11,653 bases of DNA, taken from an uncultured Mycoplasmatota bacterium (GTDB lineage Bacteria; Bacillota_I; Bacilli_A; RF39; UBA660). Where the stretch lies: NCBI GenBank assembly GCA_900554615.1, contig USIB01000041.1, positions 1 through 11,653 of the forward strand, in the 5' to 3' direction. Shown piece after piece: positions 1-7,686 of this stretch (positions are counted from its first letter, which is position 1; each line of letters begins with the position of its first letter). The position numbers and the translations under genes were made by a program. The notes under the pieces were generated by a model. It saw only the letters and a list, made by a program, of their open reading frames with translations. It was not told the origin of the DNA and did no database searches.

Positions 1-24
1 ACCTCTAGACTACAGGCTAGAGGT
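1..24 (+). repeat. Hairpin A of a paired-hairpin intergenic element
   Basis: A perfect 8-bp inverted repeat, ACCTCTAG and CTAGAGGT, closes an 8-nt loop ACTACAGG. It starts at the first base of the window, so the stem may be longer. No T-tract follows, so it is not a standard intrinsic terminator. It lies 2 nt before hairpin B, and both loops begin ACT and end AGG. The same loop pattern occurs in two hairpins at 5469-5532 read on the other strand. Its function is unknown. Confidence 0.75.
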
Positions 25-26
25 AA

Positions 27-55
27 TATGAAAAGACTAAAATAGGCTTTTCATA
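27..55 (+). repeat. Hairpin B of a paired-hairpin intergenic element
   Basis: A perfect 9-bp inverted repeat, TATGAAAAG and CTTTTCATA, closes an 11-nt loop ACTAAAATAGG. It follows hairpin A after 2 nt and has no T-run after it. The ATGAA...TTCAT arms and the ACT...AGG loop ends are shared with the hairpins between pheT and clpB. The element lies upstream of the frr promoter and may belong to the 3' end of an upstream gene outside the window. Confidence 0.75.
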
Positions 56-101
56 CTTAAAACTATAACATACAAAATTGTTAGTTTTTAATGAAAAAAC
101 A

Positions 102-130
102 TTGAATAAATATAAAAAATATGATAGAAT
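102..130 (+). promoter_or_regulatory. Sigma-A type promoter of frr
   Basis: A -35 box TTGAAT (102-107) and a -10 box TAGAAT (125-130) are 17 bp apart. A TG one base before the -10 box (122-123) makes it an extended -10. Transcription would start near 137, just ahead of the frr ribosome site AAAAGGAGAG (141-150), leaving a very short leader. This suggests frr is expressed independently of the gene upstream of the window. Confidence 0.65.
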
Positions 131-153
131 ATCTTATATAAAAAGGAGAGATT

Positions 154-696
154 ATGGAAGAAATAATTTTAAATACAGAAGAGAAAATGATGTTAACAAT
201 AGAATCATTAGAAACAAAGTTTACAAATGTAAGAGCAGGTAGAGCAAATCCTAATATGTTAGATAAGATAACAGTAGAGTATTATGGAGTGGCTACACCT
301 CTTAAGAGTTTAGCAAATATATCAGTTCCAGAGGCTAGACAATTATCAGTAAAACCATTTGATAAGTCAACACTAGGAGCAATAGAAAAGGCAATCTTCG
401 AGGCAAATTTAGGAGTAACACCAAATAATAATGGTGAGGTAGTATTTATAGTTATACCACCACTTACTGAAGATAGAAGACGTGAATTAGTAAAACAAGT
501 AAAACAGTTAGCGGAAGAAGCAAAGATAGCCTTAAGAAATATAAGACAGGATGCTAATAAAGCATTAGAAGCTTTAAAATTACCAGAAGATGAAGAAAAA
601 AGAGGTAATGAAAAAGTTCAAGAATTAATAAATGAATATAATAAAATAGTTGAAGAAAAACTAAAAGAGAAAGAAAAAGATTTAATGACTATATAG
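154..696 (+). CDS. frr: Ribosome recycling factor
   Basis: Ribosome recycling factor (RRF) acts in the cytoplasm with EF-G to split the post-termination ribosome and free mRNA and tRNA. The 180-residue product is close to the usual length of about 185. Family hallmarks are visible: the N-terminal helix with FTNVRAGRANPNML (residues 23-36), the hinge and domain II region with VEYYGVATPL and RQLSVKPFDKSTLGAIEKAI, and the charged C-terminal helices containing LTEDRRRELVKQVKQLAEEAK and ALRNIRQDANK. The start ATG at 154 sits just after AAAAGGAGAG, and the frame is open through to TAG. In many Bacillota frr follows pyrH and precedes uppS. Here the next gene is not uppS but an unrecognised gene 21 nt downstream. 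Nothing about the protein looks damaged. Confidence 0.98.
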   Translation: MEEIILNTEEKMMLTIESLETKFTNVRAGRANPNMLDKITVEYYGVATPLKSLANISVPEARQLSVKPFDKSTLGAIEKAIFEANLGVTPNNNGEVVFIVIPPLTEDRRRELVKQVKQLAEEAKIALRNIRQDANKALEALKLPEDEEKRGNEKVQELINEYNKIVEEKLKEKEKDLMTI

Positions 697-717
697 ATAG
701 TTAGGGGGATAATGGTT

Positions 718-1458
718 ATGAAAGAAGTATTTATGCCATCAATGGATGACTTATATAAAATGCAAGATATGGGAGCTAATATAAAATTATATCTATATGC
801 TAAAGCAATTGAAGCCTTATGTATAGAATATAATAATTACTATAATAAAGATAGTATATTAAAGCATGAGTTTAAATATATCCAAGAAGATGAAATAATA
901 GCACATGGAGTATGCTTTATGTATCCTAATGAGATAGTACATTCTAAAGTAGTAGAATATGATGCTTCACTACTAGAGGCTTTGCTTACAAGAGAAGCAA
1001 GTAATGATATATATAGATTAGATAATTTATGTAGATTTACAAATTGTGCTGCTGGTGCATTAATTCTTGAGGTAATAAATATATTATCTAGTGAATTAGA
1101 GACTAATCCAAAGTATCGCTTTGAATATCCTAAAGTTTCTATGAACACAGTACTAGAAGATATCTTTATGGGAAGAATTGATGCTAAAGAAGTATATCCT
1201 TATGCAAGTATTTTATCTAGAGAAGAGGGTGTTCGCAAACTTGCTAAAATAGAGCCATTTTATGCTATGCAGAGTACTGATGATAGTAAGAGAGCTTATT
1301 ATTTAAAATATGCTATAATTGAATATATAAATAGATATGGTTTTAATTATAGTCTTCCTAGTGTCAGCAGGGGACACTATGATGAAGAAAAACAAGATAT
1401 TCTAACTAATCAAAGTACAGAAGTAAAAAGATTATTTAGATGTATAAATAGAAAATAA
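718..1458 (+). CDS. Hypothetical protein downstream of frr
   Basis: I do not recognise this family. The predicted product is 246-248 residues, soluble, with no signal peptide or membrane segment. Its N-terminal half is mostly helical and Tyr-rich (KLYLYAKAIEALCIEYNNYYNK), and three Cys lie in residues 89-113 (YRLDNLCRFTNCAAGALILE region plus an earlier one). Two ATGs are possible, at 712 and 718. AGGGGG at 703-708 leaves 3 nt to the first and 9 nt to the second, so I prefer 718 (MKEVFMPSMDDL). It lies only 15-21 nt after the frr stop with no terminator between, so it is probably cotranscribed with frr. It ends directly before the T-box leader of the next operon. The AGA-rich codon use matches the neighbouring core genes, so it does not look foreign. 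Its function is unknown. Confidence 0.85.
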   Translation: MKEVFMPSMDDLYKMQDMGANIKLYLYAKAIEALCIEYNNYYNKDSILKHEFKYIQEDEIIAHGVCFMYPNEIVHSKVVEYDASLLEALLTREASNDIYRLDNLCRFTNCAAGALILEVINILSSELETNPKYRFEYPKVSMNTVLEDIFMGRIDAKEVYPYASILSREEGVRKLAKIEPFYAMQSTDDSKRAYYLKYAIIEYINRYGFNYSLPSVSRGHYDEEKQDILTNQSTEVKRLFRCINRK

Positions 1459-1655
1459 GACAATGACAAGGAAGTAGTAATATTAGAGAAGTTTAATAGA
1501 GAGTTAGGGATGGTGGAAGCCTAATAAAATATCTAATATGAATTCACCCTTTAGTCTTAGCCGTTAATCTGGTTAAAGATTATAGAGAGTATAACAATAG
1601 TTATAAAGAAAGGTGGTACCGCGATAATTTCGTCCTTTTAGGTATCATCTTTTTT
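1455..1655 (+). ncRNA. T-box leader, Phe-specific (UUC specifier)
   Basis: This leader senses uncharged tRNA-Phe and controls readthrough into the pheS-pheT operon. Stem I carries the AGTA near 1475, the AGAG (1499-1502) and GGTG (1512-1515) elements. The specifier loop reads GAA-TTC-ACC, placing the Phe codon TTC at 1543-1545. The T-box signature AGGTGGTACCGCG is at 1611-1623; its TGGT bulge would pair with the NCCA end of the tRNA. In the antiterminator, AAAGG (1609-1613) pairs with CCTTT (1634-1638) and GCGA (1621-1624) pairs with TCGT (1630-1633). The exact 5' end is uncertain. A weak -10-like TATAAA at 1443-1448 lies inside the end of the previous gene and has no convincing -35 box. Confidence 0.95.
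1612..1655 (+). terminator. T-box controlled intrinsic terminator
   Basis: GGTGGTACC (1612-1620) can pair over 9 bp, with two G-U pairs, with GGTATCATC (1641-1649). Six T residues follow (1650-1655). The 5' arm overlaps the T-box sequence, so this stem and the tRNA-stabilised antiterminator exclude each other. When tRNA-Phe is charged, transcription should stop here before the 95-residue gene and pheST. Confidence 0.85.
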
Positions 1656-1676
1656 ATATTAAAAGAAGGTGGATAG

Positions 1677-1964
1677 ATGAATTATAAGATAGACTATTTA
1701 CTTAGATATATTTCAAATGACACATATAAGAAGATATTAAAAAATAAAAATAGTTATATACTAAAATTAGTCGAAGATAATTATATAGATACAGACTTAA
1801 ATATAAAATATTTAATAAAGTATGGAGTAAAAGATATAGATAAAGTAGTATATGATTCACTAGAAGAATTAACATTAAGTCATAATGAATATCTAAAGAA
1901 AATAAAAGAGTATGAAAGAAAATTAACTAAAGAAGAAGTAATAATGCTTCTAGAGAGTGTATAA
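1677..1964 (+). CDS. Small hypothetical protein, first gene of the Phe T-box operon
   Basis: This 95-residue protein is not one I recognise. It is Lys-, Tyr- and Ile-rich, lacks Cys and Trp, and has no signal or membrane segment. It reads as mostly helical: an N-terminal half with IDYLLRYISNDTYKKIL, and a charged C-terminal helix with LSHNEYLKKIKEYERKLTKEEVIMLL. The start ATG is preceded by GAAGGTGG (1665-1672). The gene begins 21 nt after the T-box terminator and ends 10 nt before the pheS ATG, inside the pheS ribosome site region. It is therefore under the Phe T-box and almost certainly cotranslated with pheST. That position makes a role linked to phenylalanine or PheRS possible, but no motif supports one. 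Codon use matches its neighbours. Confidence 0.82.
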   Translation: MNYKIDYLLRYISNDTYKKILKNKNSYILKLVEDNYIDTDLNIKYLIKYGVKDIDKVVYDSLEELTLSHNEYLKKIKEYERKLTKEEVIMLLESV

Positions 1965-1974
1965 GGAGGAAATT

Positions 1975-3015
1975 ATGTTAGAAAGATTAGAAGAAATAAA
2001 AAAAGAAGGATTAGAAAAAATAAAAAGTACAAATAGTACTAAAGATTTAGAAGAAATAAGAAGAGAATTACTTGGAAAGAAAAGTGGATTAACTGAAGTA
2101 TTAAAAAATCTTAGCACTTTAGACATAGAAATGAAAAAACAAGTTGGAATGATGGCAAATGAGATTAAGATATTCTTTGATGAAGAAGTAAGGAAGAGAG
2201 AGGAAGAAATAATAAATAATACTAGTGTAACTGAAGAAGTAATAGATGTAACACTACCAGGAATGAAATTACCAAGTACAGGTGCACTACATCCAATAAC
2301 CCAAATGTGTTATGACTTAAATGATGCTTTTCTATCACTAGGATTTGAAGTATATAGTGAAAATGATATAAGTAGTGAAAAGTTTGCTTTTGATAATCTA
2401 AATTTTCCAAAAGACCATCCTGCTAGACAATCAATGGATACTTATTGGATAGAAGGAACAGAAAATAATGAAGCCGAAGAAAGATTATGTCTTCGTCCTC
2501 ATTTAACAGGAGGCTCTGTCCGCTACTTAATGAAACATGGGGCTCCTGCTAGATTCGTATATCCAGGAAGAGTATATAGAAATGAAACAACAGATGCCCG
2601 TCATGAAAGAGCCTTTTTCCAATATGAAGCATTAATAGTAGATAAAGATTTATCATTTGCTTCAGGAAAAGTAATGATAGAGACAATATTAGAGAAAGTA
2701 TTTGGAAGAAAAGTAAATGTTCGTATGAGAGAAGGATTCTTTCCATTTACAGAGCCAGGATATGAAATAGATATGGAATGCTTAGTATGTGGAGGAGTAG
2801 GATGTAAAGTATGTAACCATAATGGTTGGATAGAAGTAATGCCAGGAGGAGTAATTCATCCAAATGTCTTAAAGAGTGCTGGATTAGACCCAGAAGAATG
2901 GACTGGCTTCTATATAAATATAGGACTAGATAGATTAGTAATGATGAGATATGCAGTAGATGATGTAAGATTATTCCATAGTGGGGATTTAAGATTCCTA
3001 AGAGAGTTTAAATAA
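1975..3015 (+). CDS. pheS: Phenylalanine--tRNA ligase alpha subunit
   Basis: PheS is the catalytic subunit of the alpha2-beta2 enzyme that charges tRNA-Phe with phenylalanine using ATP. The 346-residue product has an N-terminal coiled-coil arm (about 1-85) that would contact tRNA. The class II core follows: motif 1 around ALHPITQMCYDLNDAF (104-119), FPKDHPARQSMDTYW (144-158), motif 2 at FVYPGRVYRNETTDARHE (194-211) and motif 3 at GLDRLVMMRYAVDDVR (317-332) with DLRFLREF at the end. A four-Cys cluster (Cys269, 272, 277, 280) is present, as in Bacillus-type PheS. I chose ATG at 1975 because GGAGG (1965-1969) sits 5 nt before it. An in-frame GTG at 1957 would overlap the previous gene and has no ribosome site. 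The stop is 11 nt before pheT. Confidence 0.99.
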   Translation: MLERLEEIKKEGLEKIKSTNSTKDLEEIRRELLGKKSGLTEVLKNLSTLDIEMKKQVGMMANEIKIFFDEEVRKREEEIINNTSVTEEVIDVTLPGMKLPSTGALHPITQMCYDLNDAFLSLGFEVYSENDISSEKFAFDNLNFPKDHPARQSMDTYWIEGTENNEAEERLCLRPHLTGGSVRYLMKHGAPARFVYPGRVYRNETTDARHERAFFQYEALIVDKDLSFASGKVMIETILEKVFGRKVNVRMREGFFPFTEPGYEIDMECLVCGGVGCKVCNHNGWIEVMPGGVIHPNVLKSAGLDPEEWTGFYINIGLDRLVMMRYAVDDVRLFHSGDLRFLREFK

Positions 3016-3026
3016 GGAGGATTAAT

Positions 3027-5450
3027 ATGAGAGTATCATTAAATTGGGTAAAAAAATATGTAGATTTACCAGATAAAATAACAAATAAAGAATTATCATA
3101 TGATTTAACAATGAGAACAGTAGAAGTAGAAGATACTATAGATACTTCTCTTAAGTTTCATGATATAGTAGTAGGAGAAATATTAGAAGTAAAAAAACAT
3201 CCAAATGCTGATACATTAAAAGTATGTATAGTAAATATAGGAGAAGAGTCTCCTGTCCAAATAGTATGTGGTGGCTCTAATCTTTATGTAGGAGAAAAAG
3301 TAGTAATATCTAAACCAGGCTCAGAAGTATATTGGCATGGTGAAGGAGAATTAGTAAAAATAAAAGAAACAAAGATGAGAGGAGAAGTATCATACGGAAT
3401 GATATGTGGTGCTACTGAAGTATATCTAGATAGTTATTTTCCACCAAAAGATGAATCAGAAATAGTAGATTTAAAAGATATACCATGTGAGGTAGGCCAA
3501 AATATTGCTGATGTAATAGGAGCAAATGATACAGTATTAGAAATAGATAATAAGTCTCTTACTAATAGACCAGATTTATGGGGACACTATGGAATAGCAA
3601 GAGAACTATCCGCTATCTACAGGGTACCTTTAAAAGAAATAGAAAAAGTAGAGATAGATAAGAATATAAAGAAATACGATATAGAGATAAAGGAAGAAGA
3701 GAAATGTCCTAGATATGCAGCAGTAGCAATATCTGGAGTATATGTAAAACCTTCTCCAATATGGATGCAGACAGCCTTAATAAATGGGGGAATGAGACCA
3801 ATAAATGCTATTGTAGATATAACAAACTATGTAATGATGGCTGTTGGACAACCTACTCATGCTTTTGATAGAAGTCATGTAGAAGGAGATAAAATAATAG
3901 TAAGAAATGCAAAAAAAGATGAAGAACTATTATTACTAGATGGAAATAGTATAAAATTAACAGAAGAAGACTTAGTAATATGTGATACTAAAGAGCCAAT
4001 GGCACTAGCGGGTATTAGAGGGGGAAGAAAAGATTCAATACTTCCAGATACTAAAGAGATAGTATTAGAGGTTGCTAACTTTACTGCTAAAACAATTAGA
4101 AATACAGGAAAAAGATTTGATGAAAAGACTGATGCTTCTATTAGATATGAGAAGAACTTAGATACACAGAGGGTAGATGAAGGTTTAGCATTAGCCTTAA
4201 AACTATTTAAAGAAATATATCCAGAAAGTAAGATAGAAGCCTATGGAGATAATTATCTTAGACCTACTGCTAACGAGGTAGTAGAGGTATCAAAAGATTT
4301 CTTAGATACTAGATTAGGAAAAGTACTTAGTGTAGAAGAAATTATAGATACTTTAACGAGACTAGGATATAAAGTAGAATATAATAATAATGTATTTAAA
4401 ACTATAGTACCTACTTTTAGAAGTACAGGAGATGTATCATTAAAAGATGATGTAATGGGAGATATTGCTAGATTAATTGGATATGAATACTTTGAAGCAA
4501 AACCTTTACCAGTAAATTATACTCATTGTGTAAATCAACCTAAAGTATCTTTAGAGAGAAGATTAAGAGAATACTTAGCATATAGATGTGGTTTTAATGA
4601 AATATTTACATATCCTTGGATAGATGAAAAATATATAAAAGCAGCTGGTATTGATATAGAAAAATGTGTAAAATTAGCAACTCCACCATCACCAGAATTA
4701 AGTATTTTAAGAAGTTCTTTAGTTCCAGGATTACTTGAGACAACTGCAAAGAATCTTAGATATTTAAGTGAGTTTAAGATATTTGAAATGACAGAAGTAT
4801 ATGAAAAGGGAGAGTATCATGAGTCTACTATGGAAGAGACTTTACCTATTCATAAGAAGATGTTGTCAGGGGCTATAGTAGGAAAGAATCCTAAAGAGAT
4901 ATTCTTTGAATTAAAGGGAGTACTTGAAAATATAGCAAGTTATAATCATATGGAAGGGATAACCTTTAAGAAAGATAATAAGCCTTCTTGGGCAGATAAA
5001 GATGTATATTTGAATATATATATAAATGAAGAAGAAGTAGGTTCACTTTCTCTAGTTAGTGTTAAAACTATGAATGAGTCTGGTATTAAGAGAACTAATA
5101 TAGCAGTATTTGAGATTGATTTTGATAAATTGGTACCATTTAAGTCAAGAGATAATGAATATAAGAGATTACCTTTATTCCCTCTTGTAGAGAAAGATTT
5201 ATCTTTATTAGTAGATAATAATATTACTTGGGAGGAGATTGAAAGTGTTGTTAAGCCAATGGTAAAAGAGATTATCTTTATTGAAGAGTATAGAGGAGAT
5301 AAGATACCTGAAGATAAGAGGTCTATTACTATAAGAGTAAAGATTGGTAATAATGATAGTACTATGACTACAGAACAGATTACTAGTAAAGTAGGAGGTA
5401 TTCTAAAAGTACTAGGTAAGAAGTTAAATATTGTATTAAGAGAAGAGTAA
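3027..5450 (+). CDS. pheT: Phenylalanine--tRNA ligase beta subunit
   Basis: PheT is the beta subunit of phenylalanyl-tRNA synthetase; it binds tRNA and edits Tyr-tRNA-Phe. The 807-residue product has full length and normal domain order. These are an N-terminal B1 part, an EMAP-II-like OB fold (about 44-150, IVVGEILEVKKHPNADTLKV), the B3/B4 editing module (about 227-385, with RPINAIVDITNYVMMAVGQPTHAFD), B5 (about 405-475), the inactive class II-like core (about 485-690) and a C-terminal FDX-ACB anticodon-binding domain (about 715-806, FPLVEKDLSLLVD). GGAGG at 3016-3020 sits 6 nt before the ATG. The gene follows pheS by 11 nt and shares the T-box. The segment LTNRPDLWGHYGIARE differs from the Bacillus subtilis form but keeps the family core. 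Confidence 0.99.
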   Translation: MRVSLNWVKKYVDLPDKITNKELSYDLTMRTVEVEDTIDTSLKFHDIVVGEILEVKKHPNADTLKVCIVNIGEESPVQIVCGGSNLYVGEKVVISKPGSEVYWHGEGELVKIKETKMRGEVSYGMICGATEVYLDSYFPPKDESEIVDLKDIPCEVGQNIADVIGANDTVLEIDNKSLTNRPDLWGHYGIARELSAIYRVPLKEIEKVEIDKNIKKYDIEIKEEEKCPRYAAVAISGVYVKPSPIWMQTALINGGMRPINAIVDITNYVMMAVGQPTHAFDRSHVEGDKIIVRNAKKDEELLLLDGNSIKLTEEDLVICDTKEPMALAGIRGGRKDSILPDTKEIVLEVANFTAKTIRNTGKRFDEKTDASIRYEKNLDTQRVDEGLALALKLFKEIYPESKIEAYGDNYLRPTANEVVEVSKDFLDTRLGKVLSVEEIIDTLTRLGYKVEYNNNVFKTIVPTFRSTGDVSLKDDVMGDIARLIGYEYFEAKPLPVNYTHCVNQPKVSLERRLREYLAYRCGFNEIFTYPWIDEKYIKAAGIDIEKCVKLATPPSPELSILRSSLVPGLLETTAKNLRYLSEFKIFEMTEVYEKGEYHESTMEETLPIHKKMLSGAIVGKNPKEIFFELKGVLENIASYNHMEGITFKKDNKPSWADKDVYLNIYINEEEVGSLSLVSVKTMNESGIKRTNIAVFEIDFDKLVPFKSRDNEYKRLPLFPLVEKDLSLLVDNNITWEEIESVVKPMVKEIIFIEEYRGDKIPEDKRSITIRVKIGNNDSTMTTEQITSKVGGILKVLGKKLNIVLREE

Positions 5451-5468
5451 TATCTTCTTTTTCTTTGG

Positions 5469-5504
5469 CCTATGAAGCCTTAAATATTTTAAGTCTTCAT
5501 TAGG
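5469..5504 (-). repeat. Hairpin D of a paired-hairpin intergenic element
   Basis: Read on the - strand, the arms CCTAATGAAG and CTTCATAGG (one bulged base) enclose a loop that begins ACT and ends AGG. Inside it a further CTTAAA/TTTAAG stem closes an ATA loop. It abuts hairpin C with no gap. No T-tract follows on either strand, so it is a poor intrinsic terminator for pheT. Confidence 0.7.
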
Positions 5505-5532
5505 AATTATGAAGCCTATAGTCTTCATAATT
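5505..5532 (-). repeat. Hairpin C of a paired-hairpin intergenic element
   Basis: A perfect 10-bp inverted repeat, AATTATGAAG and CTTCATAATT, has an 8-nt loop that reads ACTATAGG on the - strand. It lies directly beside hairpin D between convergent pheT and clpB. Its arms (ATGAAG/CTTCAT) and loop match hairpins B and D in pattern. No T-run follows. Confidence 0.75.
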
Positions 5533-5547
5533 AAATATTTTGATAAT

Positions 5548-5574
5548 AAAAAAGAGAACTAATTAATTCTCTTT
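5548..5574 (-). terminator. Intrinsic terminator of clpB
   Basis: Read on the - strand, AAAGAGAA (5574-5567) and TTCTCTTT (5558-5551) form an 8-bp stem around an 8-nt loop that contains the clpB stop codon. The 3' arm runs straight into further T residues (to 5548) and then ATTATC. The stem is AT-rich and of moderate strength. Read on the + strand it lacks a T-tract, so it serves clpB rather than pheT. Confidence 0.6.
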
Positions 5575-7686
5575 GTCATTAATAATTAACTTACTACCAT
5601 CATAATCAATATAGATAGTACTATTATATTTTATTCTATCATTGATAATGGCTTCGGCGATTAAGGTTTCTACATTCTTTTGAACGAATCTCTTAATAGG
5701 TCTAGCACCATATTTTTCATCATAAGAAGAAGAAACTATATAATCTTTGGCTTTATCAGTAATAGATAAATGAAGATTTTTATCTCTTAGACGATATTCA
5801 GTATCACTAATAATTTTGTCAAGAATAGAGTAAATAGTATCTTTACTTAATGATTTAAAGATAACTATTTCATCAATACGATTAATGAACTCTGGTTTAA
5901 AAGTATTTCTAAGTTCTTTCATAACCATATCATTAGCATCAGGATTACCTTCAAGAATATATTCACTACCAAGATTAGATGTCATGATAATAATAGTATT
6001 TTTAAAGTCAACAGTTCTACCTTGACCATCAGTAATTCTACCATCATCTAGTATTTGAAGTAAAACATTAAAGATATCTTTATGGGCTTTTTCTATTTCA
6101 TCAAATAAGATAATAGAGTAAGGATTTCTTCTGACAGCCTCAGTTAATTGTCCACCTTCATCGTAACCAACATATCCTGGAGGAGCACCAATTAATCTTG
6201 CAACAGAATGACTTTCCATATATTCAGACATATCAATTCTAATCATATGTCTTTCATCATCAAAAAGTTCATAGGCAAGAGTTCTAGCAACTTCAGTTTT
6301 ACCAGTACCAGTAGGTCCTAAGAAGATAAATGAACCAATAGGTCTATTTGGGTCTTTAATACCTGCTCGTGAACGAATAATAGCATCACTAACAAGTTTG
6401 ATAGCCTCATCTTGTCCTTTAACTCTTTTCTTCATATTATCTTCTAGATGTAAGATTTTTTCTCTATCTCCTTCGGCAAGTTTAGATACTGGGATATTTG
6501 TCCATTTAGATATAATGGCTGCGACTGATTCTTCATCAACAGTATCAGATAATATTTCTGACTTATTAATCTTTTCTAATTCAGATAGTTCTTTCTCTAA
6601 TCTAGGTATAGTACCATGTCTAAGTTTAGCAGCAGTCTCTAAATCGTAATTATTCTCAGCCTTTTCTAAAGCAAAGTTAGCATTATCAATTTCTTCTTTC
6701 TTTCTACTAATCTTAGTATTAACAGTCTTTTCTTCTTCCCATCTACTTCTTAGAGATTTTTCTTTTTCTTTAAGATTAAATAGTTCTTCATCAATACTAT
6801 TAATTCTATTTTTAGAAATATCATCTTTTTCTTTCTTTAAGGCCTCTTTTTCTATTTCAAGTCTCATAATATTTCTTTCTAAATTATCAAGTTCTGTAGG
6901 AACAGATTCCATTTGAACTTTGATAGTGGCAGCAGCCTCATCAATTAAATCAATTGCTTTATCTGGTAAGAATCTATCAGTAATATATCTATCAGATAGG
7001 GTGGCTGCTGCTACTAGGGCTTTATCTTTGATGTTAACCCCATGGAATACTTCAAACTTAGGCTTTAATCCTCTTAGGATAGTAATTGTATCGATAACAG
7101 TAGGCTCTTTTACAAGTACTTTTTGAAATCTTCTCTCTAAAGCAGCATCTTTTTCAATATACTTTCTATACTCATTTAGAGTAGTGGCACCAATACAATG
7201 TATTTCACCACGAGCAAGCATAGGTTTAAGCATATTACCAGCATCCATAGCACCTTCTAGAGCACCTGCTCCTACTATCATATGTATTTCATCAATAAAC
7301 ATAATGATATTACCTTCAGAGTCTTTTACTTCTTTTAGTACGGCTTTAAGTCTTTCTTCAAACTCACCACGATATTTTGCTCCTGCTACTAGTGAACCCA
7401 TATCTAGTTCCCATATTGTTTTATCTTTAAGACTATTTGGAACATCTCCTTTAATAATTCTTGTTGCAAGTCCTTCTACAATAGCGGTCTTACCAACACC
7501 TGGCTCTCCGATTAATACAGGATTATTTTTAGTTTTTCTAGATAATATTCTAGTAATACTTCTTATTTCATCATCTCTACCAATAACAGGGTCAATTTTT
7601 CCATCTTTGGCAGCATCAGTAATATTTCTACCATATTTTTCTAATGGTTTTTGTAAGTTTTCTTCATATGGATTATTCATATTCAT
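5563..7686 (-). CDS. clpB: ClpB disaggregase lacking the N-terminal domain
   Basis: ClpB is a hexameric AAA+ chaperone that pulls polypeptides out of aggregates together with DnaK. Residue numbers here count from the ATG at 7695. Two full ATPase domains are present: Walker A GEPGVGKT (63-70), Walker B IIMFIDEIH (131-138), an arginine finger in ERRF (187-190), and a second Walker A GPTGTGKT (460-467) with SIILFDEIEKAH. Pore tyrosines lie in GAKYRGEFE and GYVGYDEGG. A coiled-coil M domain (about 263-380) marks it as ClpB, not ClpC or ClpE. The usual N-terminal domain of about 140 residues is absent, as in Mycoplasma ClpB. I chose ATG at 7686 because AAGGAGG (7702-7696) directly abuts the ATG at 7695 but sits 9 nt from this one. 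The gene is monocistronic and HrcA control is expected. Confidence 0.98.
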   Translation of the reverse strand: MNMNNPYEENLQKPLEKYGRNITDAAKDGKIDPVIGRDDEIRSITRILSRKTKNNPVLIGEPGVGKTAIVEGLATRIIKGDVPNSLKDKTIWELDMGSLVAGAKYRGEFEERLKAVLKEVKDSEGNIIMFIDEIHMIVGAGALEGAMDAGNMLKPMLARGEIHCIGATTLNEYRKYIEKDAALERRFQKVLVKEPTVIDTITILRGLKPKFEVFHGVNIKDKALVAAATLSDRYITDRFLPDKAIDLIDEAAATIKVQMESVPTELDNLERNIMRLEIEKEALKKEKDDISKNRINSIDEELFNLKEKEKSLRSRWEEEKTVNTKISRKKEEIDNANFALEKAENNYDLETAAKLRHGTIPRLEKELSELEKINKSEILSDTVDEESVAAIISKWTNIPVSKLAEGDREKILHLEDNMKKRVKGQDEAIKLVSDAIIRSRAGIKDPNRPIGSFIFLGPTGTGKTEVARTLAYELFDDERHMIRIDMSEYMESHSVARLIGAPPGYVGYDEGGQLTEAVRRNPYSIILFDEIEKAHKDIFNVLLQILDDGRITDGQGRTVDFKNTIIIMTSNLGSEYILEGNPDANDMVMKELRNTFKPEFINRIDEIVIFKSLSKDTIYSILDKIISDTEYRLRDKNLHLSITDKAKDYIVSSSYDEKYGARPIKRFVQKNVETLIAEAIINDRIKYNSTIYIDYDGSKLIINDKEN

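Noticed and set aside
1957..1974. GTG start extending PheS by six residues
   Set aside because: It would overlap the preceding gene and translate the ribosome binding site itself. ATG at 1975 has GGAGG at ideal distance and gives the normal family N-terminus.
5469..5532. The two hairpins as ordinary intrinsic terminators for pheT
   Set aside because: Neither has a T-run after it on the + strand. They may still help end transcription, but the sequence does not show a canonical terminator.
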